Below are positions 14,646 to 21,685 of a DNA stretch of 28,040 nt, piece after piece. Location of the stretch: the IMG/VR virus record IMGVR_UViG_3300034068_000800, positions 1 through 28,040 of that record, one strand, 5' to 3'. The DNA comes from a virus. Position 1 is the stretch's first letter. Each line of letters begins with the position of its first letter. The notes beneath the pieces were generated by a model that saw nothing but the letters and a program-made list of their open reading frames with translations, ran no database searches and had not been told where the DNA came from. A program made the translations under genes and the position numbers.

Positions 14646-14854
14646 TGACCTTCAGCACTGCCGCCAAGAACTTTGTCTTTCTCATCACGGTTGCAATCGT
14701 GCTGCTGATTGTTGATCTGATCAAGTGGCAGTCTGGCGGCGTGACATGGTCTGAAGCGATCTGGGAAGTGAATCAGCACAGTCTCAGTTTTGCACTCGGT
14801 GTTGGAATCGTACTGGGCCACTGTTTTACCGTTCCAAGAGGGCTATCCAAATGA
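14645..14854 (+). CDS. Small two-TM membrane protein, holin candidate (69 aa)
   Basis: ATG 14645 overlaps the previous stop (TGATG). The product has a strong N-terminal hydrophobic helix (FVFLITVAIVLLIVDLI, residues about 10-26) and a second one (SFALGVGIVLGHCF, about 48-61), with a charged connecting stretch and a basic C-terminus. Size and topology fit a class II holin, but no family is recognised. Several other small membrane proteins follow, so which one forms the lysis hole is unknown. Confidence 0.6.
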   Translation: MTFSTAAKNFVFLITVAIVLLIVDLIKWQSGGVTWSEAIWEVNQHSLSFALGVGIVLGHCFTVPRGLSK

Positions 14855-15096
14855 CCGGACGTGAATTACTCGACTGGTTCATGAAAAGACAAAAGCCAAG
14901 CCTTGAAGAAATGGCAAAACGTCTCGCACGGCAAAAGGCAATCGAACGGTATTCAGTGGATTCCAGGCGGCACGCCCAGTTGGTCACCCAGCTCGTCAAT
15001 GTGCCTCCACCAGTGTTTCAGAACTATCTGGACGATCCAAATTACGTCTGGAATCCCAGCGTTATCCCAGTACCACCTAAACCAAGGCCAATCTAA
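14851..15096 (+). CDS. Hypothetical basic protein with Pro-rich C-terminus (81 aa)
   Basis: ATGA overlap at 14851 couples it to the upstream membrane protein. The N-terminal 45 residues are strongly basic and helical (LDWFMKRQKPSLEEMAKRLA); the C-terminal third is Pro-rich (VPPPVFQNYLDDPNYVW, then VPPKPRP). No membrane segment, no known motif. It may be a cytoplasmic or structural accessory protein of the fibre/lysis cassette; function unknown. Confidence 0.55.
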   Translation: MTGRELLDWFMKRQKPSLEEMAKRLARQKAIERYSVDSRRHAQLVTQLVNVPPPVFQNYLDDPNYVWNPSVIPVPPKPRPI

Positions 15097-15107
15097 AGGA
15101 CTCCGAT

Positions 15108-15326
15108 ATGAACGACTGGATTGGACAAATCAACGCCCAGCAAGCCAGAGCGATAATTATCCGCATGGCTCTTGCAGGAACTATAACTGCGCTTGGCGTT
15201 CTAAGCCAACACCTTGACTCGATTATTGCAACCACCAGCCCATTGGGCATGGCTTTGGCGTTCGGGATCGCCCAAACGCTTATCTACCTGAATTCTGGCC
15301 AAACGCCACCAGCACCAAAGGGCTGA
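15108..15326 (+). CDS. Small membrane protein, holin candidate (72 aa)
   Basis: ATG 15108 has AAGGA 7 nt upstream. Two hydrophobic stretches, ARAIIIRMALAGTITALGVL (about 13-32) and PLGMALAFGIAQTLIYL (about 45-61), separated by a short polar loop (SQHLDSIIATTS), suggest a two-TM membrane protein with a short Pro-rich tail. It fits a holin or antiholin by size and by its neighbours, but without a family match. Confidence 0.55.
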   Translation: MNDWIGQINAQQARAIIIRMALAGTITALGVLSQHLDSIIATTSPLGMALAFGIAQTLIYLNSGQTPPAPKG

Positions 15327-15330
15327 TGAC

Positions 15331-15516
15331 ATGCGTATCGAGGATGTCATCAACCCTGACTATGGATGGATCGTTCCTGTAGCCCAGATCGCAACCGATC
15401 AAGCGGTGAAAGGCAGTTCAATTGACCCGTCTATCCCGCAAACCATGTACGCTGCTGCCGCAATCATCTACGCAATCGCAGCTTACCGCAGGTCTCTGAG
15501 AGACCCGAAGAAGTGA
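15331..15516 (+). CDS. Small membrane-associated protein (61 aa)
   Basis: ATG 15331, with AAGGG 8 nt upstream and only 4 nt after the previous stop. The central part is amphipathic; residues about 38-53 (TMYAAAAIIYAIAAYR) form a probable membrane helix, followed by a basic C-terminus (RRSLRDPKK). The last codons include a 6-bp hairpin (GGTCTC 15491-15496 / GAGACC 15500-15505), the first of a cluster of hairpins that follows. Function unknown; lysis-cassette context. Confidence 0.5.
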   Translation: MRIEDVINPDYGWIVPVAQIATDQAVKGSSIDPSIPQTMYAAAAIIYAIAAYRRSLRDPKK

Positions 15517-15630
15517 GCAGTCTCCCGCCGCCTACCGTCTCACCGTCGAGATGACTGGCGAGACGGTTACCATTTTGCTGATGTCAGCAAAATGGTTGAC
15601 AAATGTTCCCGAAATCTGTTTCGGGAACAT
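15491..15630 (+). promoter_or_regulatory. Cluster of four inverted repeats between lysis-type genes
   Basis: The repeats are: GGTCTC/GAGACC (15491-15505); ACCGTCTC/GAGACGGT (15534-15541 and 15560-15567) with an inner stem; a perfect 13-bp repeat from ACCATTTTGCTGA (15569-15581) to TCAGCAAAATGGT (15584-15596) with a 2-nt spacer; and a perfect 12-bp repeat ATGTTCCCGAAA (15603-15614) / TTTCGGGAACAT (15619-15630). None has a T-run. They could be RNA structures limiting read-through, RNase-processing sites or protein operators. The 144-nt gap holds no other gene I can support. Confidence 0.7.
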
Positions 15631-15660
15631 ACCCTAAACCCAAGAGAGGTAAGGTGATCC

Positions 15661-15888
15661 TTGTTCGCAGAGTTCATGATCTATACAGCTTGCCAGTCTG
15701 GCCAGTGTCCAAAGCAGACAGTGACCACAACGACCACCACAGTCGAGCAAAAAGAGGTCAAGGTTCAATTCCTGCCTCCCCGACCAATCAACGGCAAGCC
15801 GCGACCACCAAGATTCCTCTTGGCCAAACCTCGCGGCTTATTCAGCCCCAAAGCAATTTACATTTATGAAGTGGAAGCAAGCAAATGA
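15661..15888 (+). CDS. Small Cys/Thr/Pro-rich protein (75 aa), TTG start
   Basis: TTG 15661 has AAGG 6 nt upstream, and the frame ends in an ATGA overlap with the next gene. The product contains ACQSGQCPKQT followed by a run of six Thr and a Pro/Arg-rich part (PPRPINGKPRPPRF). An ATG at 15676 (MIYTAC...) is an alternative start; the Tyr-Thr-Ala-Cys there resembles a poor lipobox, but there is no hydrophobic leader, so a lipoprotein is not supported. Function unknown. The overlapping frame from 15603 is judged a shadow. Confidence 0.5.
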   Translation: MFAEFMIYTACQSGQCPKQTVTTTTTTVEQKEVKVQFLPPRPINGKPRPPRFLLAKPRGLFSPKAIYIYEVEASK

Positions 15889-16073
15889 TCAGCAAGATCA
15901 TCATCCGGTTGCTAACACCGATCATTGTCGAGGTGATCCGCGAGCTGCTCTCCAAGCTGGCCAACGGTGAGCTGGTGAGCATCGACGAATCTAGTGTCAA
16001 ACTGGCACTTAATCAGCGTGAAGAGTCGATTCAGTCTCAGCTCAAATCTGTTCAATGGGAGGTCGGCCTGTGA
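15885..16073 (+). CDS. Small protein with hydrophobic N-terminal helix (62 aa)
   Basis: ATGA overlap at 15885. Residues 1-23 (MISKIIIRLLTPIIVEVIRE) are strongly hydrophobic or amphipathic and could lie in or along the membrane. The rest is polar and helical (QREESIQSQLKSVQWE). The stop overlaps the next GTG (GTGA), and its last codons hold that gene's ribosome binding site GGGAGG. No family recognised; it fits a spanin-like or holin-partner role only by position. Confidence 0.5.
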   Translation: MISKIIIRLLTPIIVEVIRELLSKLANGELVSIDESSVKLALNQREESIQSQLKSVQWEVGL

Positions 16074-16564
16074 TCGGACTTCTGATCGCAGTTCTACTGG
16101 CTCAACAGCCTGTTCCCTCGACTCTGGTTCCGCCAGCAGTCGAGGAACGGGTGGTGTTTAGCCATGCTGGATTTACGTACTTTGTGGGCAAGTCCAGCGG
16201 AAGTGTCATCGCCATTGAGCAAGGTGGTGTTCGACCTGTTCCGCCACCAGTACCAGACGAGGATGAAAAGCCTCAACCAGTCAGTGGCATCAAGTGGTTT
16301 TCGGTTGTTGTGGATGAATCCAAACCGGAGCAGCAAGCATGGCGTACCGATCCAGAGATCCGCAAATTGCTAGAATTGCGTGGAATACAGTATCGCTCGT
16401 ACACCGCCGAGGAGACGGACATCGACCGACTAGGGTTTCAGCAAACCGTTGGTCAGATAGGTTTACCGACCGTCATCTTGCAGGATCAGGCAGGAAAGAT
16501 CGTCAAGTCTGTCAGTCCCAGAACCAAGGATGACATCATAAAGCTGGTGGAGGTGATCAAGTGA
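16070..16564 (+). CDS. Exported thioredoxin-fold-like protein without CxxC (164 aa)
   Basis: GTG 16070 overlaps the previous stop and has GGGAGG 7 nt upstream; the ATG at 16055 contains that site and is rejected. The first 16 residues (MIGLLIAVLLAQQPVP) look like a short signal or anchor. A Pro-rich linker (about 65-82) leads to a domain with KWFSVVVDES, EIRKLLELRGIQYRSY, a GLPTVILQDQAGKIV strand-turn-strand (the cis-Pro site of thioredoxin folds) and a final helix. The CxxC is missing, so redox activity is unlikely. It is probably outside the cytoplasm; role unknown. Confidence 0.6.
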   Translation: MIGLLIAVLLAQQPVPSTLVPPAVEERVVFSHAGFTYFVGKSSGSVIAIEQGGVRPVPPPVPDEDEKPQPVSGIKWFSVVVDESKPEQQAWRTDPEIRKLLELRGIQYRSYTAEETDIDRLGFQQTVGQIGLPTVILQDQAGKIVKSVSPRTKDDIIKLVEVIK

Positions 16565-17352
16565 GCAATCTGCTTGGCTGGGTAACACCTGACGGCGAGC
16601 TGAGGTATTTGGGAAGCCATGAATCCACGCTCATGCTGGCCACTGGCAAGCAACTCCCAGATATTCCCGAAAGCGAATGGCAAGAATTCGACCTAAGAGA
16701 TGATTCAAAGTATCCGGTCAAAGTAAAAGACCAGAACGGCAAAGGGGCTTGCAATGGCCATGCAGCGGCAAGCAGTCTGGAAATTGCTCGGTACGTTTCT
16801 GGTGCTGCTTATGTCGCTCTTAGTCCTTGGCTCGTCTATGCTGATTTGTGTAACGGTTGGGACGTTGGCTCGAATATTGCGGAAGCTCTGGTCTACCTTG
16901 AAAACAAAGGGACTTGCTCTGAGCCACTGGTTCCTTATGCGACAATTAACCCTTCAAGAATTCCGCAGTCGGCCAGAACTGACGCCAAGCGGTTCAAAGT
17001 TGAGATCGGATACAGACTCAACACCTTTAAAGACTTATGTATTGCATCACAGCTCAGAATGCCGTTTAACTTTTCTGTGCCGGTCAACGCCAACTTTAAC
17101 GTCCTCGACAAAGATGGAGTCCCAGGCAACCGAGCCGGAATGCACAATCACGCTGTAACAGGCGGAGTGGGAATGAAGCGATTGCCCAGCGGAAAATGGG
17201 CCATCTTGATGCAGAACTCATGGGGAACCCAGTGGGGCTGGAATGGCTACTGCTGGATTACCGAGAGAAACGTAGAAGGCAGAGGGTGGGATGCCTACTG
17301 CGTCAGTGCCACTGTGGCCGATCCAAATAACTTACCTCCAGTGCTTGCATAA
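16561..17352 (+). CDS. Papain-like (C1-type) cysteine protease
   Basis: The catalytic triad of the papain fold can be placed. C64 lies in KDQNGKGACNGHAAASSLE, with Q58 as the oxyanion Gln. H197 is in AGMHNHAVTGG. N219 is in MQNSWGTQWGWNGYCW, the highly typical Asn-Ser-Trp-Gly motif. Length (263 residues) fits a mature C1 domain with a short N-terminal extension. No signal peptide is visible. GTG 16561 overlaps the upstream stop. Its place at the end of the small-membrane-protein cassette, with no peptidoglycan hydrolase in sight, makes a lysis or host-degrading role possible; processing of virion proteins is the alternative. Confidence 0.82.
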   Translation: MSNLLGWVTPDGELRYLGSHESTLMLATGKQLPDIPESEWQEFDLRDDSKYPVKVKDQNGKGACNGHAAASSLEIARYVSGAAYVALSPWLVYADLCNGWDVGSNIAEALVYLENKGTCSEPLVPYATINPSRIPQSARTDAKRFKVEIGYRLNTFKDLCIASQLRMPFNFSVPVNANFNVLDKDGVPGNRAGMHNHAVTGGVGMKRLPSGKWAILMQNSWGTQWGWNGYCWITERNVEGRGWDAYCVSATVADPNNLPPVLA

Positions 17353-17360
17353 ATCGCACA

Positions 17361-18272
17361 TTGAAACGCAAAACACCTCAGAGCAGGCTCAACTCCATGC
17401 CAAGCGGCACGGAGTTGGAGCGTATTGCCCGCCGGATTCTCACGGAGCTGGGCAACAACGTAGCAAAACCGTGGCTCGCGATTTACGACCGGAAAAAGGA
17501 AGCCGATCCGTTCACGGCTCCACTTGATATGGCTGGTCAATTTATTCCAGTCATTGAAGCATGGATCGACGAATCAGGCCGGTCCTTTCTGGTGTCACTT
17601 GGCCAACAGGATGCCGACCAATGGTTGGTTCGTGCACCAGAAGTGATTGAGGCCGCACGGAATGCCACGCTGGATCTGTGCCAAGAGACGATCGACCAAT
17701 TCACTACCGATACGCTCCGCACTCTGGAAGGTATGCGGGCTGATATCGCAGCTTCCATTGAGGCTGGCGAGACGGCTGGAGAATTGACCAACCGAATCAG
17801 CACATGGATCAAGGACAACGCTCGATGGCGAGCACGTCGAATCGCAATCACCGAATCAGCACGGGCCTATAACACCGGCCTGACAAGTGCTGCTGAGGGG
17901 CTTGATTTTATCACCGGTTGGGAACTGCTCCTGTCGGGTGATGCCTGCCCGATGTGTCAAATGATCTTTCGATTATGCCCGGTCATTCCAAAGGGCGGAA
18001 CCTTTGGGGCCAACGGTAAGAACAAAACCTATAAGGACTTAAAGTTCCCTCCTTTTCATCCCGGTTGCCGGTGTTCTCTCTTGGAAGTCTTTGAAGACGA
18101 GATGCCTAAGGATTTAAAACCACCTGTCAGGCCGGGTGAGAACGGTTACCTACAGCCTTCAGACATCGACTTTGCTGCGGCTGAAGAGGGCGGTTACTTA
18201 TCGGTTGCAATCGGCAACGCGAAATCATTCACAAAAACAGGCCGGATATTGGAGGCTGATAATGATCACTAA
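17361..18272 (+). CDS. Minor head protein (Mu gpF-like)
   Basis: A capsid morphogenesis protein present in few copies, usually beside the portal. Residues about 155-250 have the Phage_Mu_F pattern: RARRIAITESARAYNTGLTS, then WELLLSGDACPMCQ, ending PPFHPGCRCSLLEV with paired Cys and His ligands. The N-terminal half is helical. The start is uncertain: TTG 17361 (303 aa) has no clear ribosome binding site, and ATG 17397 has a weak AGCAGG. The gene overlaps the protease start by 11 nt. Its distance from the portal (7.6 kb) is unusual. Confidence 0.85.
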   Translation: MKRKTPQSRLNSMPSGTELERIARRILTELGNNVAKPWLAIYDRKKEADPFTAPLDMAGQFIPVIEAWIDESGRSFLVSLGQQDADQWLVRAPEVIEAARNATLDLCQETIDQFTTDTLRTLEGMRADIAASIEAGETAGELTNRISTWIKDNARWRARRIAITESARAYNTGLTSAAEGLDFITGWELLLSGDACPMCQMIFRLCPVIPKGGTFGANGKNKTYKDLKFPPFHPGCRCSLLEVFEDEMPKDLKPPVRPGENGYLQPSDIDFAAAEEGGYLSVAIGNAKSFTKTGRILEADNDH

Positions 18273-18897
18273 ATCGACTGATTCCGGCATCAAGACAAGC
18301 GATACAGGTGGGTTTGTGGGCTATGCTGCCCGCTTCCTCAACATCGACCGCCAAGGCGACATCATTTTGCCTGGCGCGTTTCAAAAGTCTATTCAAGACT
18401 TTATGGATTCTGGCGGACTGGTCCTGTCTGATCACGAAAACAAAACATCCGCGGTGATCGGCACGCTCAATGATGCGACCGAGGACCGGTCTGGTTTGAA
18501 AGTGGATGTCACGTTTTCCGCCACCAAAGCCGGTCAGGATATCCGCACTCTGCTCCGTGAAAAAGCGGTTCGCAAGATGTCGATTTCTTTTCTCGCGAGA
18601 CAGCCAGAACGATTGAGCAAAAAGCAGGTCTCAGACCTATGGGACCGCTACGGATACAAGCCAAACGCAAGTCAAATCAGGCTCTCTGAAAAGGGTGCAA
18701 ATCTGATCAAAGAAGTATCGGAGATTATCGAAGTCTCAGTGGTGCCGATCCCGGCCAACGCTGACGCTTCGATTATTAGCGTGAAATCGCTATCCGACGA
18801 TGAAACACCGACCCCGGTGGTGGATGCCAAGCACCTGACGAAATTGTTTCGCCAGGCGGAATTGGCTGATTCGATATTGACCGCCGCCAAGCGGTAA
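18262..18897 (+). CDS. HK97-type prohead protease
   Basis: Cleaves the scaffold-like delta domain of the capsid protein and is itself lost on maturation. Start ATG 18262 has GGAGG 6 nt upstream; the open frame runs up to 18136 but that part overlaps the minor head gene. The 211-residue protein has FVGYAARFLNIDRQGDIILP (18-37), H58 in LVLSDHENKTSAVIG, the catalytic Ser in KMSISFLARQ (about 107) and an acidic strand EIIEVSVVPIPANADA (about 153-168), the pattern of the U35/HK97 protease family. Confidence 0.93.
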   Translation: MITKSTDSGIKTSDTGGFVGYAARFLNIDRQGDIILPGAFQKSIQDFMDSGGLVLSDHENKTSAVIGTLNDATEDRSGLKVDVTFSATKAGQDIRTLLREKAVRKMSISFLARQPERLSKKQVSDLWDRYGYKPNASQIRLSEKGANLIKEVSEIIEVSVVPIPANADASIISVKSLSDDETPTPVVDAKHLTKLFRQAELADSILTAAKR

Positions 18898-18913
18898 ACG
18901 AAAGGTTCTTAAG

Positions 18914-20341
18914 ATGAGTATTGCAAACGAAATCCGCTCTGCGGCATCCATTGCCGAAGACCGCATCGCACTCGCTTCCAGCGTGATCGCCCTGCGTGAT
19001 GAAATTCTTGCCGCTCCGGACGATGTTCGGGCTGAGAAGTCTGCCGACCTGCAAGCCGCCAACGATCGGCTTGAAGCCTGTGATAAAGAATATTATCTGG
19101 TGAAGGCTGTTGAAAACGCCAACGCCATGATTGAAAGCCTGTCGGCCAAGCCACAGCGCCCACAGCCAACCTACAAGGCGGCCACAATCGACCGTCGCAG
19201 TGGTCAGGTGATTGACGGTGGCGACCTTGCCAGCCTGACAGACGCTGAAGCGGTTTCCTCTCGCGACTATAGCAAAGCGTTTGAAGGGCTTCTGGAAGCC
19301 CGTGGTAACGTTGATCGCGTGACGAGTCGCAATCACCGCGACATGCTCGAACGATACGGTAAAGGTGGTGACAGGAACCTTGGATGGAATGAATTCTTTA
19401 TTCCTTTCTCCAAGGCCATGACTCTGGCATCGTCCACAAACGGTTCCAATGCTGTCGCCCCAGACTTCCGTTTTGATGTGATCACGCAACGCTCGGTCAC
19501 ACCGAAGGCTTTGCAACTCTGTCGAGTGATCACGACGAATGTTTCGAGTGTCACGTTCCCGAAAAATACCGACACCAACACGGACAGTGGCCGCGTCGGT
19601 ACCATCGGAACCAACAACCGCCCAACCAAAGGCGAATCGCCAACAGCCACGGCGATCGACACTGGGCCGTTCTCGCAGCTCACCATCACGGCCAAGACCG
19701 GCACGATGGTTCAGGATATTTCGGCTGACTTCTTCCAAGATGCGCCGGGAATGTCATCTTACCTCCAACAAGAGTCGAGCAAATTGTTTGCAAACCGAAT
19801 TGACAAAGAAGTCTTTTCAGCGACCACTCTTTCTGACTCACTGGAAGCCATTCTGGCCAACACCGGAATCGGCACCCAGCTTTCTGGCACATCGGCAAGC
19901 CTCGGCACTGATAATGCCAAGGTTTATGACAACATGGCTGACCTGTTCTTCTCGTTCAAGGAGAGCTACTCCAGCAACCTTTCATGGGTCATGAATCGTG
20001 CAACGCATGGAAAGCTGTATAAGGTCAAGGACTCCCAAGGTCTTCCTTTGCTTTCAGCTTTCCAGCAAGGCACATTCTCCAATTCGCCGAGCTATCAAAT
20101 GTTCGGTATTCCGGTGAGCTACGTTGAGTACATGCCAGCCTCTGGCGCAGCCAATGCCCGCTCGATCCTGATTGGTGATTTCCAAGAGTATTACTTGCTC
20201 GTTCGCCAAGGCTTCACCGTGATCATTGATGACATGTCTAAGCAAGGTGATAACCTGATTCGGCTGAATTACAAGTACCGCATCGGCGGTGCTGTTCGAG
20301 ATGCCAGCGCATTTGCTAGCCTCAAAGAAGCCGTTTCCTGA
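18914..20341 (+). CDS. Major capsid protein (HK97 fold) with N-terminal delta domain
   Basis: It forms the icosahedral shell. The 475-residue product starts with a helical, Ala/Glu-rich delta-like domain (about 1-125; LASSVIALRDEILAAPDDVR) expected to be removed by the protease upstream. The HK97 fold then runs from about 160 (MTLASSTNGSNAVAPDF), through VSSVTFPKNTDTNTDS (E-loop region), MVQDISADFFQDAPGMSSYL and FGIPVSYVEYMP, to IGDFQEYYLLVRQGFTVIID and a final YRIGGAVRDASAF. AAAGG lies 8 nt before ATG 18914. A strong hairpin follows the stop. Confidence 0.93.
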   Translation: MSIANEIRSAASIAEDRIALASSVIALRDEILAAPDDVRAEKSADLQAANDRLEACDKEYYLVKAVENANAMIESLSAKPQRPQPTYKAATIDRRSGQVIDGGDLASLTDAEAVSSRDYSKAFEGLLEARGNVDRVTSRNHRDMLERYGKGGDRNLGWNEFFIPFSKAMTLASSTNGSNAVAPDFRFDVITQRSVTPKALQLCRVITTNVSSVTFPKNTDTNTDSGRVGTIGTNNRPTKGESPTATAIDTGPFSQLTITAKTGTMVQDISADFFQDAPGMSSYLQQESSKLFANRIDKEVFSATTLSDSLEAILANTGIGTQLSGTSASLGTDNAKVYDNMADLFFSFKESYSSNLSWVMNRATHGKLYKVKDSQGLPLLSAFQQGTFSNSPSYQMFGIPVSYVEYMPASGAANARSILIGDFQEYYLLVRQGFTVIIDDMSKQGDNLIRLNYKYRIGGAVRDASAFASLKEAVS

Positions 20342-20360
20342 GTTTGGTTTTGTTGGTCAG

Positions 20361-20387
20361 CCCGGCGGGTCCTCCCTGCCCGCCGGG
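20361..20387 (+). terminator. Terminator-like hairpin after the major capsid gene
   Basis: CCCGGCGGG (20361-20369) pairs perfectly with CCCGCCGGG (20379-20387) around a 9-nt loop and is followed by TCTCATTTTAACTT. This is a good partial Rho-independent terminator, 20 nt after the capsid stop. It would leave less transcript for the connector and tail genes than for the capsid. Confidence 0.75.
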
Positions 20388-20412
20388 TCTCATTTTAACT
20401 TGAGGTATTTTC

Positions 20413-20751
20413 ATGGCCGCTTACATCTCGCAATCTGAAGCAACCACCTATACCGATGTGATCGGCACCTGGGCGGCATCTACTGCTGTGGCCTACCTGT
20501 CGGCAGCATCATCGTTAATCGACCAATATTGTGCTCGAATCTTTCTGCCCGCTGATTTGACTGCCGATGTGAAATTGGCGATCGCATTAACGGCTGTGCA
20601 TCTAAAAAACAATGGCCAGAATCCCGGCGTCCTTACCAGCGAACGAATCGGCGATTATTCTGCCACTTATCAGATGGCGACTACTGGTGGCGGTCTACCT
20701 GCGATGGCCATCCAGATTTTACAACCCTACCGGGTTATGGTGATTGGATGA
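20413..20751 (+). CDS. Head-tail connector (gp6-like adaptor)
   Basis: The 112-residue, Ala-rich helical protein (SQSEATTYTDVIGTWA, VAYLSAASSLIDQYCARIFL, DVKLAIALTAVHLKNN) has the pattern of the HK97 gp6/DnaT-like connector that docks under the portal. GAGG 7 nt before ATG 20413. It directly follows the capsid gene and its terminator and overlaps the next gene by 4 nt, as expected of the connector block. Confidence 0.75.
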   Translation: MAAYISQSEATTYTDVIGTWAASTAVAYLSAASSLIDQYCARIFLPADLTADVKLAIALTAVHLKNNGQNPGVLTSERIGDYSATYQMATTGGGLPAMAIQILQPYRVMVIG

Positions 20752-21359
20752 TTAACGCGACATTTAAACTTGATTGGCAGGGTGGCGCATTTGCATCCCG
20801 ATTACAGGGCGAACTGAGGCAGGCTGTCCAGAAGTCAGCCAGGCTTGTGCGAAGAGCGGCTGTCGATCTATTGAACGTGACTGGCAAGGCAGCGACACGC
20901 GATTTGAATCGGTCATCTGGCAAGGCTTTTAGGGGTTTAAACAAGACTCAAAAGAACGCCCTGATATTCTCAAACGGAATGGCCAAAATCAAGGGTCTGA
21001 AAACGATTAAAAGCGTAAAGACTGGTGCATCACTCACAATGGGCGGTTCTCACAATGGGGTCAAGGGGATTTACTGGTACGGTTCACCGTTGAACCGTTG
21101 GGTGAGTTCCTCTCCGGCTGGATCACCACCTCATAAACAGAGTGGAAATCTTCAGAAGATTAACGTCGAATACAGTCAAGGTGACTACAAGGCTAGGATT
21201 GGTCCACAGCAAGGTTTAAAGTACGCCAGAATCCAAGAACTTGGCGGCAAGGGATTAATCAGACTTCCACCACGGCCTTACATGCGACCGGCGTTTGAGT
21301 CGCAACAGGAAGCGATCATGTTTCAATTCGCCCTGGCACTTCAGAGGGCTGCGAAATAA
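20748..21359 (+). CDS. HK97 gp10-like tail-joining / minor tail protein (203 aa)
   Basis: ATGA overlap at 20748. The N-terminal helix is basic (LQGELRQAVQKSARLVRRAA, DLLNVTGKAATRDLN), and the C-terminus has YARIQELGGKGLIRLPPRPY followed by MRPAFESQQE, the typical end of HK97 gp10-like tail-completion proteins (…R.P.RP.MRPA). It is longer than usual (about 130-150) because of a Gly/Ser-rich middle (KTIKSVKTGASLTMGGSHNG) that includes YWYGSPLNRW. Fits assembly between head and tail. Confidence 0.7.
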   Translation: MINATFKLDWQGGAFASRLQGELRQAVQKSARLVRRAAVDLLNVTGKAATRDLNRSSGKAFRGLNKTQKNALIFSNGMAKIKGLKTIKSVKTGASLTMGGSHNGVKGIYWYGSPLNRWVSSSPAGSPPHKQSGNLQKINVEYSQGDYKARIGPQQGLKYARIQELGGKGLIRLPPRPYMRPAFESQQEAIMFQFALALQRAAK

Positions 21360-21685
21360 TGCAGACGCCACACGTCATCAACTACTTCGCAGCCATCGAA
21401 ACCGTCTCCGCAACGCTCGGAGGGATCAACCGGACCTATCCGGCCACCGGTGTCGCGATGTCCGCGTTCGTGCAATTTCGGACCGATTCCATTGCGATCG
21501 TAAATCAGACGGAAGGCAACAACGTGATGGCTTTAATTTACGTCAACGGTTTATTCGCTGCCAAGGCTTATGACCGGATCAACTACAACGGCGTCTGGTA
21601 CGAGGTCATGGCTGTGGTGCCCGGCAATGGGCCGCGTGGTACTCAGTACACTCGCTTAAGTGTGGGAGAGAATGAGCAGATATGA
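21359..21685 (+). CDS. Head closure / head-tail joining-like protein (108 aa)
   Basis: Starts in a TAATG overlap. The product is a small beta barrel: VAMSAFVQFRTDSIAIVNQT, then AKAYDRINYNGVWYEVMAVV ending RLSVGENE. The D.I.YNG..YEV strand pattern is typical of phage head-closure (SPP1 gp16-like / HK97 gp7-like) proteins. Its position between gp10-like and tail-terminator-like genes agrees. No hydrophobic or catalytic features. Confidence 0.65.
   Translation: MQTPHVINYFAAIETVSATLGGINRTYPATGVAMSAFVQFRTDSIAIVNQTEGNNVMALIYVNGLFAAKAYDRINYNGVWYEVMAVVPGNGPRGTQYTRLSVGENEQI

Noticed and set aside
15596-15625. Promoter with TTGACA at 15596-15601
   Set aside because: There is no -10-like hexamer at 16-18 nt; the following bases are the arm of the 12-bp palindrome.
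15603-15869. 88-codon + frame starting inside the 12-bp palindrome
   Set aside because: It overlaps the 15661-15888 frame, which has a better ribosome binding site and an ATGA join to the next gene; the 15603 product looks like a shadow.
18776-19738. Long (320-codon) open frame on the - strand opposite the capsid gene
   Set aside because: It lies wholly opposite the protease/capsid coding sequence, has an unlikely composition (Trp, Cys, Arg and His-rich) and no ribosome binding site; a shadow of the capsid frame.
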